Below, piece by piece: positions 1 to 7,295 of a stretch of 64,000 nt of DNA (position 1 is the stretch's first letter; every line of letters begins with the position of its first letter). The notes beneath the pieces are model-generated. The model had not been told where the DNA came from. It searched no databases and saw only the letters and a program-made list of their open reading frames with translations. Position numbers and translations under genes: made by a program. Location: assembly GCF_005280255.1 (NCBI RefSeq), contig NZ_CP040018.1, positions 4,154,001 to 4,218,000 of the forward strand, written 5' to 3'. Source of the DNA: Arthrobacter sp. 24S4-2 (lineage in GTDB: Bacteria > Actinomycetota > Actinomycetes > Actinomycetales > Micrococcaceae).

Positions 1-19
1 CGTTGTTACGCAAGCTTTG

Positions 20-472
20 TCACGCAAGCCTGACGACTGCCTGGGCCTTCATCAGGACCTTCTGGCCGGCGAAGACAACGGTGAGGTCCACGCGGGCGGT
101 GCCGGCCCCGGCGTCGAGCGCGCCAATGGCGCCGCTTACCTCGATGACGGCGCCCGGCTCATCGGTACCGGTGGTGTCAGTGACCAGGACCGGTTTGGTG
201 AAGCGCGTCTGGAAATCGACGACGGCGGCGGGGTCGCCCGCCCAGTCGGTCACCAGCTGGACTGCCGCGCCCATGGTGAACATGCCGTGGGCAATGACGC
301 CGGGAAGGCCCACGCCGGTGGCGAAGGCTTCGTTCCAGTGGATCGGGTTGAAGTCGCCGGACGCGCCGGCATACTTCACCAGGTCCTGGCGGCTGACGGT
401 GATGCTGCGGCTGCCGAGGTCCTGGCCGACGGCGAGATCCGAGAAAGTGGGGGCAATGGATGCTGTGCTCAT
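20..472 (-). CDS. MaoC-like (R)-hydratase/dehydratase, HadB-like
   Basis: This 150-residue protein has the single hot-dog fold of MaoC/HadB dehydratases, which hydrate or dehydrate a 3-hydroxyacyl/enoyl thioester. The hydratase signature is visible at about residues 35-67: YAGASGDFNPIHWNEAFA followed by GVIAHGMFTMG, with the catalytic Asp and His in DFNPIH. Its ATG lies two bases after the stop of the HadA-like gene, so the two are co-transcribed and translationally coupled and probably form a heterodimer like mycobacterial HadAB. These bacteria are not known to make mycolic acids, so a role in general fatty-acid or branched-chain acyl metabolism is more likely; that part is inference. The first 19 bases of the window hold no gene I can support. 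Confidence 0.88.
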   Translation of the reverse strand: MSTASIAPTFSDLAVGQDLGSRSITVSRQDLVKYAGASGDFNPIHWNEAFATGVGLPGVIAHGMFTMGAAVQLVTDWAGDPAAVVDFQTRFTKPVLVTDTTGTDEPGAVIEVSGAIGALDAGAGTARVDLTVVFAGQKVLMKAQAVVRLA

Positions 473-474
473 GG

Positions 475-939
475 TTACTGTCCCTCTCCGCGGACCAGGA
501 TGGACGAGGTGGTGGTGGAGACGCTCTCGCGGGAGCCGTCTTCTCCGGTGAGGGCGAAGATCTCCGAACGGGTGGTGATCATGGCGCCGCCGCCCATGGC
601 ACGGACACCGTCCACGTGCAGCTCCGCCACCAGCCGGTCGCCGGCGAAAATGGGGCGGTGGTGAATGAAGCGCTGGTCCGCGTGGACCACGCGGGAGAAG
701 TCGATGCCGGACTCCGGATCCTCGATCAGCTGCGCGTCGGCGCGCTGGGCAATGATGATGGCGAAGGTGGGCGGCGCCACGAGGTCGTTGTGGCCAAGGG
801 CCTTGGCAGCGTCCAGGTCGAAATGCGCGGGGTGGGTGGCCTTGACGGCCCGGGCGAACTCGCGGATTTTCTCGCGGCCGACGTCGTACACCTCTGCGGC
901 AGGGTAGCTACGGCCCTGCAGATCCGGATTGATAGTCAT
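475..939 (-). CDS. MaoC N-terminal-domain dehydratase, HadA-like (UPF0336)
   Basis: About 154 residues, starting at ATG 939 (MTINPDLQGR), where the family normally begins; a longer frame to 1023 adds 28 unconserved residues. It has the FAS1_DH/MaoC N-terminal hot-dog fold: DVGREKIREFARAV near the start, then HADQRFIHHRPIFAGDRL around residues 80-100. This is the non-catalytic, substrate-binding partner of a HadB-type dehydratase, and the HadB-like gene follows after two bases. The order matches hadA-hadB of mycobacteria. The family is well recognised; the acyl substrate cannot be read from sequence. Confidence 0.86.
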   Translation of the reverse strand: MTINPDLQGRSYPAAEVYDVGREKIREFARAVKATHPAHFDLDAAKALGHNDLVAPPTFAIIIAQRADAQLIEDPESGIDFSRVVHADQRFIHHRPIFAGDRLVAELHVDGVRAMGGGAMITTRSEIFALTGEDGSRESVSTTTSSILVRGEGQ

Positions 940-1041
940 GGCCTCAAGCCTATCGTTCCCGTGCCGTCGGACGCCGAAGAGGTGGGCCGGCTCACGGCCT
1001 GTTACGCGCAGAGGGCCTGGCACCGTTCCCCCGCGAGCGGT

Positions 1042-1057
1042 ATGATGGATTCATCAT
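1042..1057. promoter_or_regulatory. Inverted repeat upstream of arsR-sulP, candidate ArsR operator
   Basis: ATGATG and CATCAT flank a 4-base GATT spacer in the divergent region between the HadA-like gene and the ArsR-family gene. A related half, ATCAATTCAT, follows at once. The site is about 65 bp upstream of the ArsR start, where autoregulatory ArsR operators usually sit. The repeat is seen directly; binding is inferred. Confidence 0.4.
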
Positions 1058-1120
1058 TCCATCAATTCATGGCGACCGGCACAGGCATCCTCGGCATGAA
1101 CCCAGCGACAGCAGGTCACA

Positions 1121-1498
1121 ATGCTTTCCGCGGCACAGGCCCCTTTGTACGAAATCAAGGCCAACCTCTTCAAAGCGCTAGCCCACCCGGCGCGCATCAG
1201 GATCCTCGAACTGCTTGCGGCCGCCCCCGACACGACGGCCCCCGTTAGCTTCCTCCTGGCCGAAACGGGGCTTGAGGCCTCACACCTCTCCCAGCACCTG
1301 GCAACGCTTCGCCGGCACAAGGTTGTCACGTCGGTGCGGACAGCGAATGCCGTCACGTACCGCCTGGCACACCCCAAGATTGCCGAACTGCTGTCCATTT
1401 CCCGGACCTTCCTGCTGGACAATCTGGCTGATTCGAACGAGCAGCTCCGGCTGGCTCAGGAACTGCCGAGTGCGCACCTCTCGGGTCCCGCATTGTGA
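1121..1498 (+). CDS. ArsR-family winged-helix transcriptional regulator
   Basis: A 125-residue ArsR/SmtB repressor. The winged helix runs from about residue 10 to 90: LFKALAHPARIRILELL, then the recognition region LEASHLSQHLATLRRHKVV and the wing VRTANAVTYRL. I see no CxC metal-binding motif of the ArsR or SmtB type, so the inducer is unlikely to be a metal bound in the classic way. It overlaps the SulP transporter gene by four bases (GTGA), so the two are coupled, and the regulator probably controls that operon. A candidate operator lies at 1042-1057. Confidence 0.87.
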   Translation: MLSAAQAPLYEIKANLFKALAHPARIRILELLAAAPDTTAPVSFLLAETGLEASHLSQHLATLRRHKVVTSVRTANAVTYRLAHPKIAELLSISRTFLLDNLADSNEQLRLAQELPSAHLSGPAL

Positions 1499-3183
1499 GC
1501 GCCGTTCCGGCGGCCTCCCCCAAGTCGCGGCTGCGCTCCGCTCTGACGAAGTATCTGCCGTCCCGCGGGGATTACGACGGTCTCAGCTCCTCGTGGAAGA
1601 CGGATCTGCTGGCCGGCATCACCGTAGGAATCGTGGCGCTCCCTCTGGCCCTGGCGTTCGGGGTCAGTTCCGGCGTGGGAGCCGAGGCCGGCCTGATCAC
1701 GGCCGTGGTGGCCGGCCTCGTGGCCGCGGTGATGGGCGGATCCAACGTCCAGGTGTCCGGCCCCACCGGTGCCATGGTGGTGGTGCTCGCCCCGGTGGTG
1801 GCGACCCATGGGACCGGAAGTATTGCCTTGGTTTCCCTCATGGCAGGCCTTATGGTCTGCGCCCTCGGCATCAGCGGGCTGGGGCGTGCTGTGGCCTTTA
1901 TTCCCTGGCCGGTGGTGGAAGGCTTCACCCTGGGGATCGCCACCATTATCTTCCTCCAGCAGGTTCCCTCGGCCCTGGGCACCGAGGGTATCCCGGGCCA
2001 CAATATCCTCCTCGCGGCCATCGAGAGCGCATCGCTTGCCACTGTGCCCACAGTTGCCCAGACCCTGGCTGTGGTGGCGGGGGTCGCGGCCATCATGCTG
2101 ATTGCGCCTAGGCTTCACAAGTCGCTGCCCGCGAGCCTGATTGCGGTGTTGCTGGTCACCATTGCAGCGGAACTGCTGCAGCTGGACATCCCACGGATCG
2201 GGGCCATGCCACATTCCCTGCCGGCGCCCCGGGTACCGACGTTTGACCCTGCCGCGCTGGGCGGCCTGGTAATGCCCGCGGTGGCAATCGCGATGCTGGC
2301 CGCCATCGAGTCGCTACTGTCCGCACGGGTGGGCGCAGGACTGGTTGGACCGGACGGCAGGCTCAGCGGCCCCTACACGCCGGACCGCGAGCTCACCGGC
2401 CAGGGGCTGGCCTCCGTGGCGGCAGGCCTCTTCGGCGGCATGCCGGCGACGGGCGCCATTGCCCGGACCGCCGTCAACGTCCGTTCCGGTGCCAAGACCC
2501 GTCTCTCCGCGATCGTGCACGCCGTGGTGCTGTTGGCCATCATCTACCTTGCAGCGGGGCTGGTAAGCCGGATCCCGCTGGCCGTGCTGGGCGGAGTCCT
2601 GATGGTGACCGCAACACGGATGGTTTCACAGCGGACCGTCACTGCCATTCTTCGCTCCACCCGCTCCGATGCGGCAGTCTTCCTTCTGACGGCACTCATC
2701 ACCGTGGCGTTCGACCTGATCATCGCCATCGAGATCGGCCTCGCCGCTGCCGCCCTGCTGACCCTGCGAAAGTTCGCATCGATGAGTGGCGTCCGCCGGC
2801 AGGACATTGCCGGGGCGCCAGTGGAGGGGGACGAGCACATTGCCGTCTTCACCCTCGGAGGCGCCATGTTCTTTGGCGCCGCGGAACGGATCCTGCAGGA
2901 AATCAGCGAGGTGAAGGACATCCAGGTGGCCATCATCCGCCTGTCCCAGGTGCGGATGCTGGACGCCACGGGCGCCCACGCCCTGGTGGAGGTCATCTCA
3001 GCCCTCGAGCTTCGGGGCATCACCGTGTTGGTCAAGGGGGTCCAGCCGGAACATATGGCCCTCGTGACCAACGTCGGTGTGATCCGGTCCCTGCGGCACC
3101 ACAAGCATCTGTTCACCACGCTGCCGGCGGCCGTGGAGCACGCCCGGAGCCACGTGCTGCGGAACGCCGCTGCTAGCGCCTGA
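1495..3183 (+). CDS. SulP-family anion permease with C-terminal STAS domain
   Basis: A 562-residue SulP/SLC26 transporter, for sulfate or bicarbonate. The transport core covers about residues 35-420 with many hydrophobic helices and the family motif SGPTGAMVVVL near residue 88. A cytoplasmic STAS domain follows from about 450 to 550, including GGAMFFGAAERI and RLSQVRMLDATGAHALVEV. The GTG start overlaps the ArsR stop, so the pair is one transcriptional unit. Bacterial SulP proteins can carry sulfate, bicarbonate or dicarboxylates; no neighbouring sulfate-assimilation or carbonic-anhydrase gene indicates which. Its end overlaps the convergent DUF3188 gene by 11 bases. Confidence 0.9.
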   Translation: MSAVPAASPKSRLRSALTKYLPSRGDYDGLSSSWKTDLLAGITVGIVALPLALAFGVSSGVGAEAGLITAVVAGLVAAVMGGSNVQVSGPTGAMVVVLAPVVATHGTGSIALVSLMAGLMVCALGISGLGRAVAFIPWPVVEGFTLGIATIIFLQQVPSALGTEGIPGHNILLAAIESASLATVPTVAQTLAVVAGVAAIMLIAPRLHKSLPASLIAVLLVTIAAELLQLDIPRIGAMPHSLPAPRVPTFDPAALGGLVMPAVAIAMLAAIESLLSARVGAGLVGPDGRLSGPYTPDRELTGQGLASVAAGLFGGMPATGAIARTAVNVRSGAKTRLSAIVHAVVLLAIIYLAAGLVSRIPLAVLGGVLMVTATRMVSQRTVTAILRSTRSDAAVFLLTALITVAFDLIIAIEIGLAAAALLTLRKFASMSGVRRQDIAGAPVEGDEHIAVFTLGGAMFFGAAERILQEISEVKDIQVAIIRLSQVRMLDATGAHALVEVISALELRGITVLVKGVQPEHMALVTNVGVIRSLRHHKHLFTTLPAAVEHARSHVLRNAAASA

Positions 3184-3397
3184 GGTTCTTGCGGATCTGC
3201 TGCCCGCGCACCACGATGCCCACAACGTGCAGGACCAGGCCCAGCCCGATCACGGGCAGCGAGGCCACGGCGAGGCCCTGGTTGTTCGAGGTGTTGCCCA
3301 CCAGGTTGAGGATGATGCCGACGGCGATCAGGCCCATGGCGCTGAAAACGAGCACCTTGTAGGCGGTGGATGCGGTGGCCCAGAATTCGTTCAGCAC
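3173..3397 (-). CDS. Small two-helix membrane protein, DUF3188-like
   Basis: A 74-residue protein with two hydrophobic segments (about 13-33 and 43-63) separated by a short NTSNNQ loop, ending in a basic tail (QQIRKNLRR). It starts at GTG and resembles the DUF3188 family of small actinobacterial membrane proteins; function unknown. It lies downstream of the DUF2797 gene on the same strand and overlaps the end of the convergent SulP gene by 11 bases. Confidence 0.7.
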   Translation of the reverse strand: MLNEFWATASTAYKVLVFSAMGLIAVGIILNLVGNTSNNQGLAVASLPVIGLGLVLHVVGIVVRGQQIRKNLRR

Positions 3398-3420
3398 CGT
3401 GCCATTCTACGGGCCGGGGT

Positions 3421-4383
3421 TCAGAACAGGGATTCCTGCACTACCGGAACGTCAGAACCGTAGTCGTCTCCGAGCTCTACGGTGCGCGCCTTCAGCTGGC
3501 TCAGGTTCACCACGAACTCGAGCTCCGCGCCGTCCAGGGCGGCCACGGCGATGCCGCCGCTCACCGCGGCAATGCGGAATCCGTGGGTTCCGGTGGTTAG
3601 GTCGTGCGGGTAGGAATGCCGGGAAGCCGGCATGCACGCCCTGTCAGCGAGCGCGGGCCGCACCCAGCGCTCGTCCACAACCTCGAAGCCTTCGACGCCG
3701 GCGCGCACCAGCAGCGCACGGGCGTCTCCGGCCAACTTCCGGTTCAGGGCATCAAGTTCGACGGCGGGTGCCGGCGCCACCAGGGCGGCGGCCTTGGCCG
3801 CCGAGCGGACCTGCTGCGGGAGCCCGGCGTCCCGGGTCAGCATGTCTTCCAGGACCCGGACCACCCTGCCGTCGTCGGCGCGTGCCACGTACCGGGCCAC
3901 CACGGCTCCCTGCTCGGCCAGCCGGTTCCATTTCCGCAGGTTCGAGGCGGTGCCCACCTTGCTGGCCCCGTTGGCGAAGGTGGCCACGTACAACCAGTGC
4001 TGCTGCATCAGGTAGGCGCGCAGGCCCGGAGGGACGCCGCCGCCGCGGTGGAAGTCGTGGATGAGCCGGGAATCGTCCACCACGAAGCAGCGCTCGCACT
4101 GGCTTCCCCTGGCTGCCGGCGCCTTGGCCGGGCAGAGGACGTGGTCCCGGCTGGCCGGGCCGTGCACCCTGTGATGCCCCAGGCAGAACTTCCCTTCGAC
4201 GGCGACCCGGAAGCCCAGCCGGCTGCCGGCGTCGAGGGTCAGCTCCCTGAAACCGCCGGCGGGGTCCTGCAGCCGCATGGCCGGAGTCCCGCCGTCGTGC
4301 CTTACTGATCCGGGGCCCTCCGGGGAACCAGGAGGTGCACCATCCCAAAAGACCCCGTGAACCAGATAACGGGTATCGGTCAC
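3421..4383 (-). CDS. DUF2797 domain-containing protein
   Basis: 320 residues, starting at GTG 4383 behind a good ribosome-binding site (AAGGAG). It matches the DUF2797 family of actinobacteria: a Cys/His cluster at about 70-100 (FCLGHHRVHG, VLCPAKAP, CERCF) that looks like a zinc site, then QQHWLYVATFANGASKVGTA, where YVATF..G..KVG resembles a GIY-YIG-like core. The role is unknown; the resemblance to GIY-YIG nucleases is only suggestive. It starts 30 bases after the CitE-like gene and probably shares its transcript. Confidence 0.8.
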   Translation of the reverse strand: MTDTRYLVHGVFWDGAPPGSPEGPGSVRHDGGTPAMRLQDPAGGFRELTLDAGSRLGFRVAVEGKFCLGHHRVHGPASRDHVLCPAKAPAARGSQCERCFVVDDSRLIHDFHRGGGVPPGLRAYLMQQHWLYVATFANGASKVGTASNLRKWNRLAEQGAVVARYVARADDGRVVRVLEDMLTRDAGLPQQVRSAAKAAALVAPAPAVELDALNRKLAGDARALLVRAGVEGFEVVDERWVRPALADRACMPASRHSYPHDLTTGTHGFRIAAVSGGIAVAALDGAELEFVVNLSQLKARTVELGDDYGSDVPVVQESLF

Positions 4384-4413
4384 GGGGTCTCCTTGGTTCT
4401 TGCTCAGTGGCCG

Positions 4414-5283
4414 CTAGAGCGCCGGCTGCACGCCAAAGGCTACCGCGAGCTTCATGATCTTTTCGGCACGGCCCAGGCGAGGCAGGTCGGAGCCGTCGCG
4501 GATCACGCGGCCGTTGGCCTCGAAGTCGGACATGAAGTCCGTGGCCCAGGCGACGTCCGACGGCGTGGGGCTGATGACTTCATTGATGACGTGGGTCTGG
4601 TCAATGGCCAGGCACAGTTTGCCGGTCATGCCCATCATCACGGTGATGCCGGTCTGCTCGCGCAGGATCGGGTGGTTGGTGCCCACCGTGGGGCCGTCGA
4701 TGGGGCCCGGGAGGTTGCCCACGCGGCTGGCGACAACCAGCTTGGCGCGCGGGTAGGCCATCGCTTCGGGGGTGGCTGCCATGCCGGTGTCGCGGCGGAA
4801 GTCACCGGAGCCGAACGCCAGGCGGAACGCGCCCTGGGCCTTCGCAATGTTGTTGGCTTCCTCGATGCCGACGGCGGATTCAACCAGCGCAATCACGGGG
4901 GTCTTGCCGTCCATGCGGTGGTAGCTCTCCGTGACCTGGTCCGCGGACTCGGTCTTGGCCAGCATGACGCCGAGCAGGCCCGGGGTGCCGCGCAGGCCGG
5001 CGAGGTCGGCGGCCCAGAACGGGCTCGTGGCATCGTTAATGCGCACCCAGGCCCGGCCGCCGGCAGTCAGCCAGTTGATGACGTGTTCGCGGGCGGTGTC
5101 CTTCTGCGAGGGGTCTACCGCATCTTCGATGTCAAGAATGATCGAGTCCGCGCGCGACACGGCCGAGACGTCAAAAAGCTCAGGCTTCATCGCGTTCACC
5201 AAAAGCCACGAACGGGCAATTTCGGCGGGGATGTTTCGTTCGGGCCGTACGGTGTCGACGGCGGCGGAGGTAGAGGTGGTCAT
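4414..5283 (-). CDS. HpcH/HpaI aldolase/citrate lyase (CitE-like) CoA-ester lyase
   Basis: A 289-residue CitE-like protein of the phosphoenolpyruvate/pyruvate aldolase superfamily, which forms or cleaves acyl-CoA hydroxyacids such as citramalyl- or malyl-CoA. Signature regions are SWLLVNAMKP near residue 25, DSIILDIEDAVDPSQKDTAR around 46-65 (acidic metal/substrate site) and VIALVESAVGIEEA near 130, where the Glu binds Mg2+. It is not in a citrate-lyase operon, so it is a stand-alone CitE-like enzyme; the exact substrate is open. DUF2797 follows on the same strand. Confidence 0.85.
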   Translation of the reverse strand: MTTSTSAAVDTVRPERNIPAEIARSWLLVNAMKPELFDVSAVSRADSIILDIEDAVDPSQKDTAREHVINWLTAGGRAWVRINDATSPFWAADLAGLRGTPGLLGVMLAKTESADQVTESYHRMDGKTPVIALVESAVGIEEANNIAKAQGAFRLAFGSGDFRRDTGMAATPEAMAYPRAKLVVASRVGNLPGPIDGPTVGTNHPILREQTGITVMMGMTGKLCLAIDQTHVINEVISPTPSDVAWATDFMSDFEANGRVIRDGSDLPRLGRAEKIMKLAVAFGVQPAL

Positions 5284-5406
5284 ACTCCTACCGTATCCGC
5301 CCGGAGCCCTCCAACGCTAAGTAACAGCCGCCCACCCTTGGAACAATACCGCGAACAATACGACCAAAATCCGGCACGGCGGGCGCGTCAAACTCCTTCA
5401 CGGGCC

Positions 5407-5477
5407 GTTACCGGACGAAACGGGGCGTCTTGTGACCCGGAGTTTCCTCGTGTTTCCGCTCGTTTCCGAGGGTTTCC
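5407..5477. promoter_or_regulatory. Four phased GTTTCC repeats plus GTTAC/GAAAC pair upstream of the SsuA-like gene
   Basis: This lies in the 315-base gene-free stretch 5284-5598 between the divergent CitE-like and SsuA-like genes. GTTTCC occurs at 5442, 5452, 5462 and 5472, exactly 10 bp apart, so all copies face the same side of the helix. Just upstream are GTTAC (5407) and GAAAC (5417), five bases apart, close to the actinobacterial GlnR pattern gTnAC-n6-GaAAC but one base short. The repeats are seen directly; a nitrogen-control role is a guess. The rest of the gap holds nothing I recognise. Confidence 0.4.
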
Positions 5478-5598
5478 CGGCGTTACAGCCGCCCTTTTTT
5501 TGAGCCGGAAGGTGCGCTTACATCGTTCAAGCGGCAGGCAAACGGCCCCGCCGCTTCACCCCATCACTTACCCTAATGCACCACAAAGGAAACCCCCT

Positions 5599-6090
5599 AT
5601 GAAACGACACCTGACCATCATGAGTGCCGCGGCCGCCGTCGTCATCGCGATGACGGTGTCGGGCTGCGGCGGAATTGCCAACGGCACGAGCACCGGCGCA
5701 AGTGCTGCCGCGAGCGCTGCCCGAGGAGGTTCCTCCGGCGCCACCGAGGTGAAGGAACTGCGCTACCAGGGCTGGGCCAACTCCGTCACGCTTCCCGAGC
5801 TGGCCCAGGACCTCGGCTACCTCGGCGACGTCAAGCTCAACTGGGTGGGCAACACCATCAGCGGCCCGCAGGACATCCAGTCGGCAGCCACCGGGCAGAC
5901 CGACTTCGGCGGTGCCTTCACCGGGGCGGTGGTGAAGCTCGTGGAAGCCGGCGCCCCGGTGAAGGCCGTCATCAACTACTACGGCGAGGACGAGAAGACA
6001 TTCAATGGCTTCTACGTCAAGGAAGACAGCCCCATCCGCACCGCCCGGGACTTCATCGGCAAGAAGATACCCCAACTAGGTCGCAGTTAA
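5599..6090 (+). pseudogene. Truncated SsuA/TauA/NrtA-like ABC substrate-binding lipoprotein
   Basis: Only 163 codons remain of a family normally 320-360 residues long. A lipoprotein signal peptide with lipobox VSGCGG (Cys about residue 23) is followed by the N-terminal lobe of a nitrate/sulfonate/taurine-type binding protein: ELRYQGWANSVTLPELAQ, the SGPQDIQSAATGQTDFGG region and FNGFYVKEDSPIRTARDFIGKKI. The frame then runs straight into a 66-bp palindrome that supplies the stop codon, and no C-terminal lobe, permease or ATPase follows. It is therefore a broken remnant, probably left by a deletion. ATG 5599 is preceded by AAAGGA. Confidence 0.82.
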
Positions 6091-6136
6091 TGTCGTTATG
6101 AGCGCTCATAACGACATTAACTGCGACCTAGTTGGG
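6071..6136. repeat. 66-bp perfect palindrome, family A
   Basis: The two 33-base arms are exactly complementary about the centre at 6103/6104 (GAGCGCTC). The ends read CCCAACTAGGT and ACCTAGTTGGG. A second member with the same ends and overall length lies at 29724-29789. This copy supplies the last codons and the stop of the truncated SsuA-like gene and lies between it and the convergent aldo/keto reductase gene. I read it as a dispersed palindromic (REP/MITE-like) element; it may also act as a two-way terminator. Confidence 0.85.
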
Positions 6137-6164
6137 TTAAGCGGGGCACTTGGGCGGCCGGGGC

Positions 6165-7151
6165 TTAGGGGATGTTGCTCCCGCGGGCCGTGACCCACAG
6201 CCGGTACCACTCGGCACGGGTCATGGCAGCGGCAACCCGCGCGGCTCCGGCGCAGGCACGGATCCGGTCCGGGTTCGCCGAACCGATCACCGGCGCGATC
6301 CCGGCCGGGTGCCGCATGAGCCAGCCGAGGAGGATGGCTTCCCTGGTGGTTCCCTTGTCCCTCGCCATCTCGGCGATGAGCTCCGCCGTGGCGGTTTCCG
6401 CCGGCGTCGGGCTTTCCGGCGGGGCGCCGGTGTAATGTCCTTGTGCCAGCGCTCCGTAGGCCTGCAGGGTGATCCCCTGCCGGCTGCAGAATTCCAGGGT
6501 GCCGTGCGGGAAGCTGTGGTCCAGGGCCTCGGTATGGTTGACCAGCACGGTGCTTTCCAGCCAGGCCCGTTTCAGCAGGCTCATTTCCAGCTGGTTGGCC
6601 ACCACCGGGGTTTCCAGGTGGTCCTGCAGTGCCTCGATCTGGGGTGCGGACATGTTGGACACGCCAAGCTGCCGGACTTTGCCTTCCTGCATCAGCTGCC
6701 CGACGGCGGACGCCACCTCCGCGGGGTCCGCCAGCGGGTCGGGGCGGTGCAGCAGGAGGACGTCCACGTAGTCGGTCTTCAGCCGCTTCAGGCTGCCGTT
6801 GACCCGTTCCAGGATTCCCTCGCGGCTCAGGTCGTAGTGCGTCTCGAGGCCCTGCTCGTTGAGCCGGATGCCGCACTTGGTCTGGAGCCGGATCCGTTCC
6901 CGCAGCCCCGGTGTGATCGCCAGGACTTCACCGAAGACGGCCTCCGACTTGCCGCTGCGGTAAATATCCGCGTGGTCAAACAGCGTGATGCCCGAATCCA
7001 GTGCGGCGTCGATCGCAGCGGCCGCCTGCTCCACATGCTGGGGTGCATAGGGCTCAGCAGACCAGCTCCCGCCGAGGCCCATGCAACCGTAAATAAGTTC
7101 CTGGGTACGGTTCAGTTCCTGTCCGGACGGGTTTGCAGATTGTGTACTCAT
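6165..7151 (-). CDS. Aldo/keto reductase, YdhF-like
   Basis: A 328-residue NADPH-dependent aldo/keto reductase with a (beta/alpha)8 barrel. The catalytic tetrad is visible: Asp and Tyr in FDHADIYRSG (about residue 60), Lys in QTKCGIR (about 91) and His in VLLLHRPDP (about 130). The cofactor-end motif VIGSANPDRI is near the C-terminus. It resembles E. coli YdhF. The gene ends convergently with the truncated SsuA-like gene and is separated from the GH13 gene upstream by a terminator, so it is probably its own unit. The physiological carbonyl substrate is unknown. Confidence 0.88.
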   Translation of the reverse strand: MSTQSANPSGQELNRTQELIYGCMGLGGSWSAEPYAPQHVEQAAAAIDAALDSGITLFDHADIYRSGKSEAVFGEVLAITPGLRERIRLQTKCGIRLNEQGLETHYDLSREGILERVNGSLKRLKTDYVDVLLLHRPDPLADPAEVASAVGQLMQEGKVRQLGVSNMSAPQIEALQDHLETPVVANQLEMSLLKRAWLESTVLVNHTEALDHSFPHGTLEFCSRQGITLQAYGALAQGHYTGAPPESPTPAETATAELIAEMARDKGTTREAILLGWLMRHPAGIAPVIGSANPDRIRACAGAARVAAAMTRAEWYRLWVTARGSNIP

Positions 7152-7206
7152 GTCGCCACTCTTTCACTTGATCCTGCGGATCCGTCGATCCGGCCAGGGC
7201 CCAACG

Positions 7207-7250
7207 GAAAAAGCCCCGGTGGCGGCGCCCGGGCAGGGCACCGCCACCAG
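7207..7250 (-). terminator. Rho-independent terminator of the sugar-uptake operon
   Basis: On the minus strand, GGTGGCGG pairs with CCGCCACC, with an inner GCCC/GGGC stem, followed by a run of five T. It begins about 46 bases after the GH13 stop codon. Confidence 0.7.
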
Positions 7251-7295
7251 GACGAGTTTCATGGTTAAGCTAGCAGATCATGCTTGACCCCGGCC

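Noticed and set aside
4357..5598. A 577-codon plus-strand frame running into the SsuA-like gene
   Set aside because: Most of it is antisense to the CitE-like and DUF2797 genes; only the part from ATG 5599 has a lipoprotein signal and family match.
6071..6136. Insertion sequence at the SsuA-like truncation
   Set aside because: No transposase, target duplication or larger element is present; only the palindrome itself.
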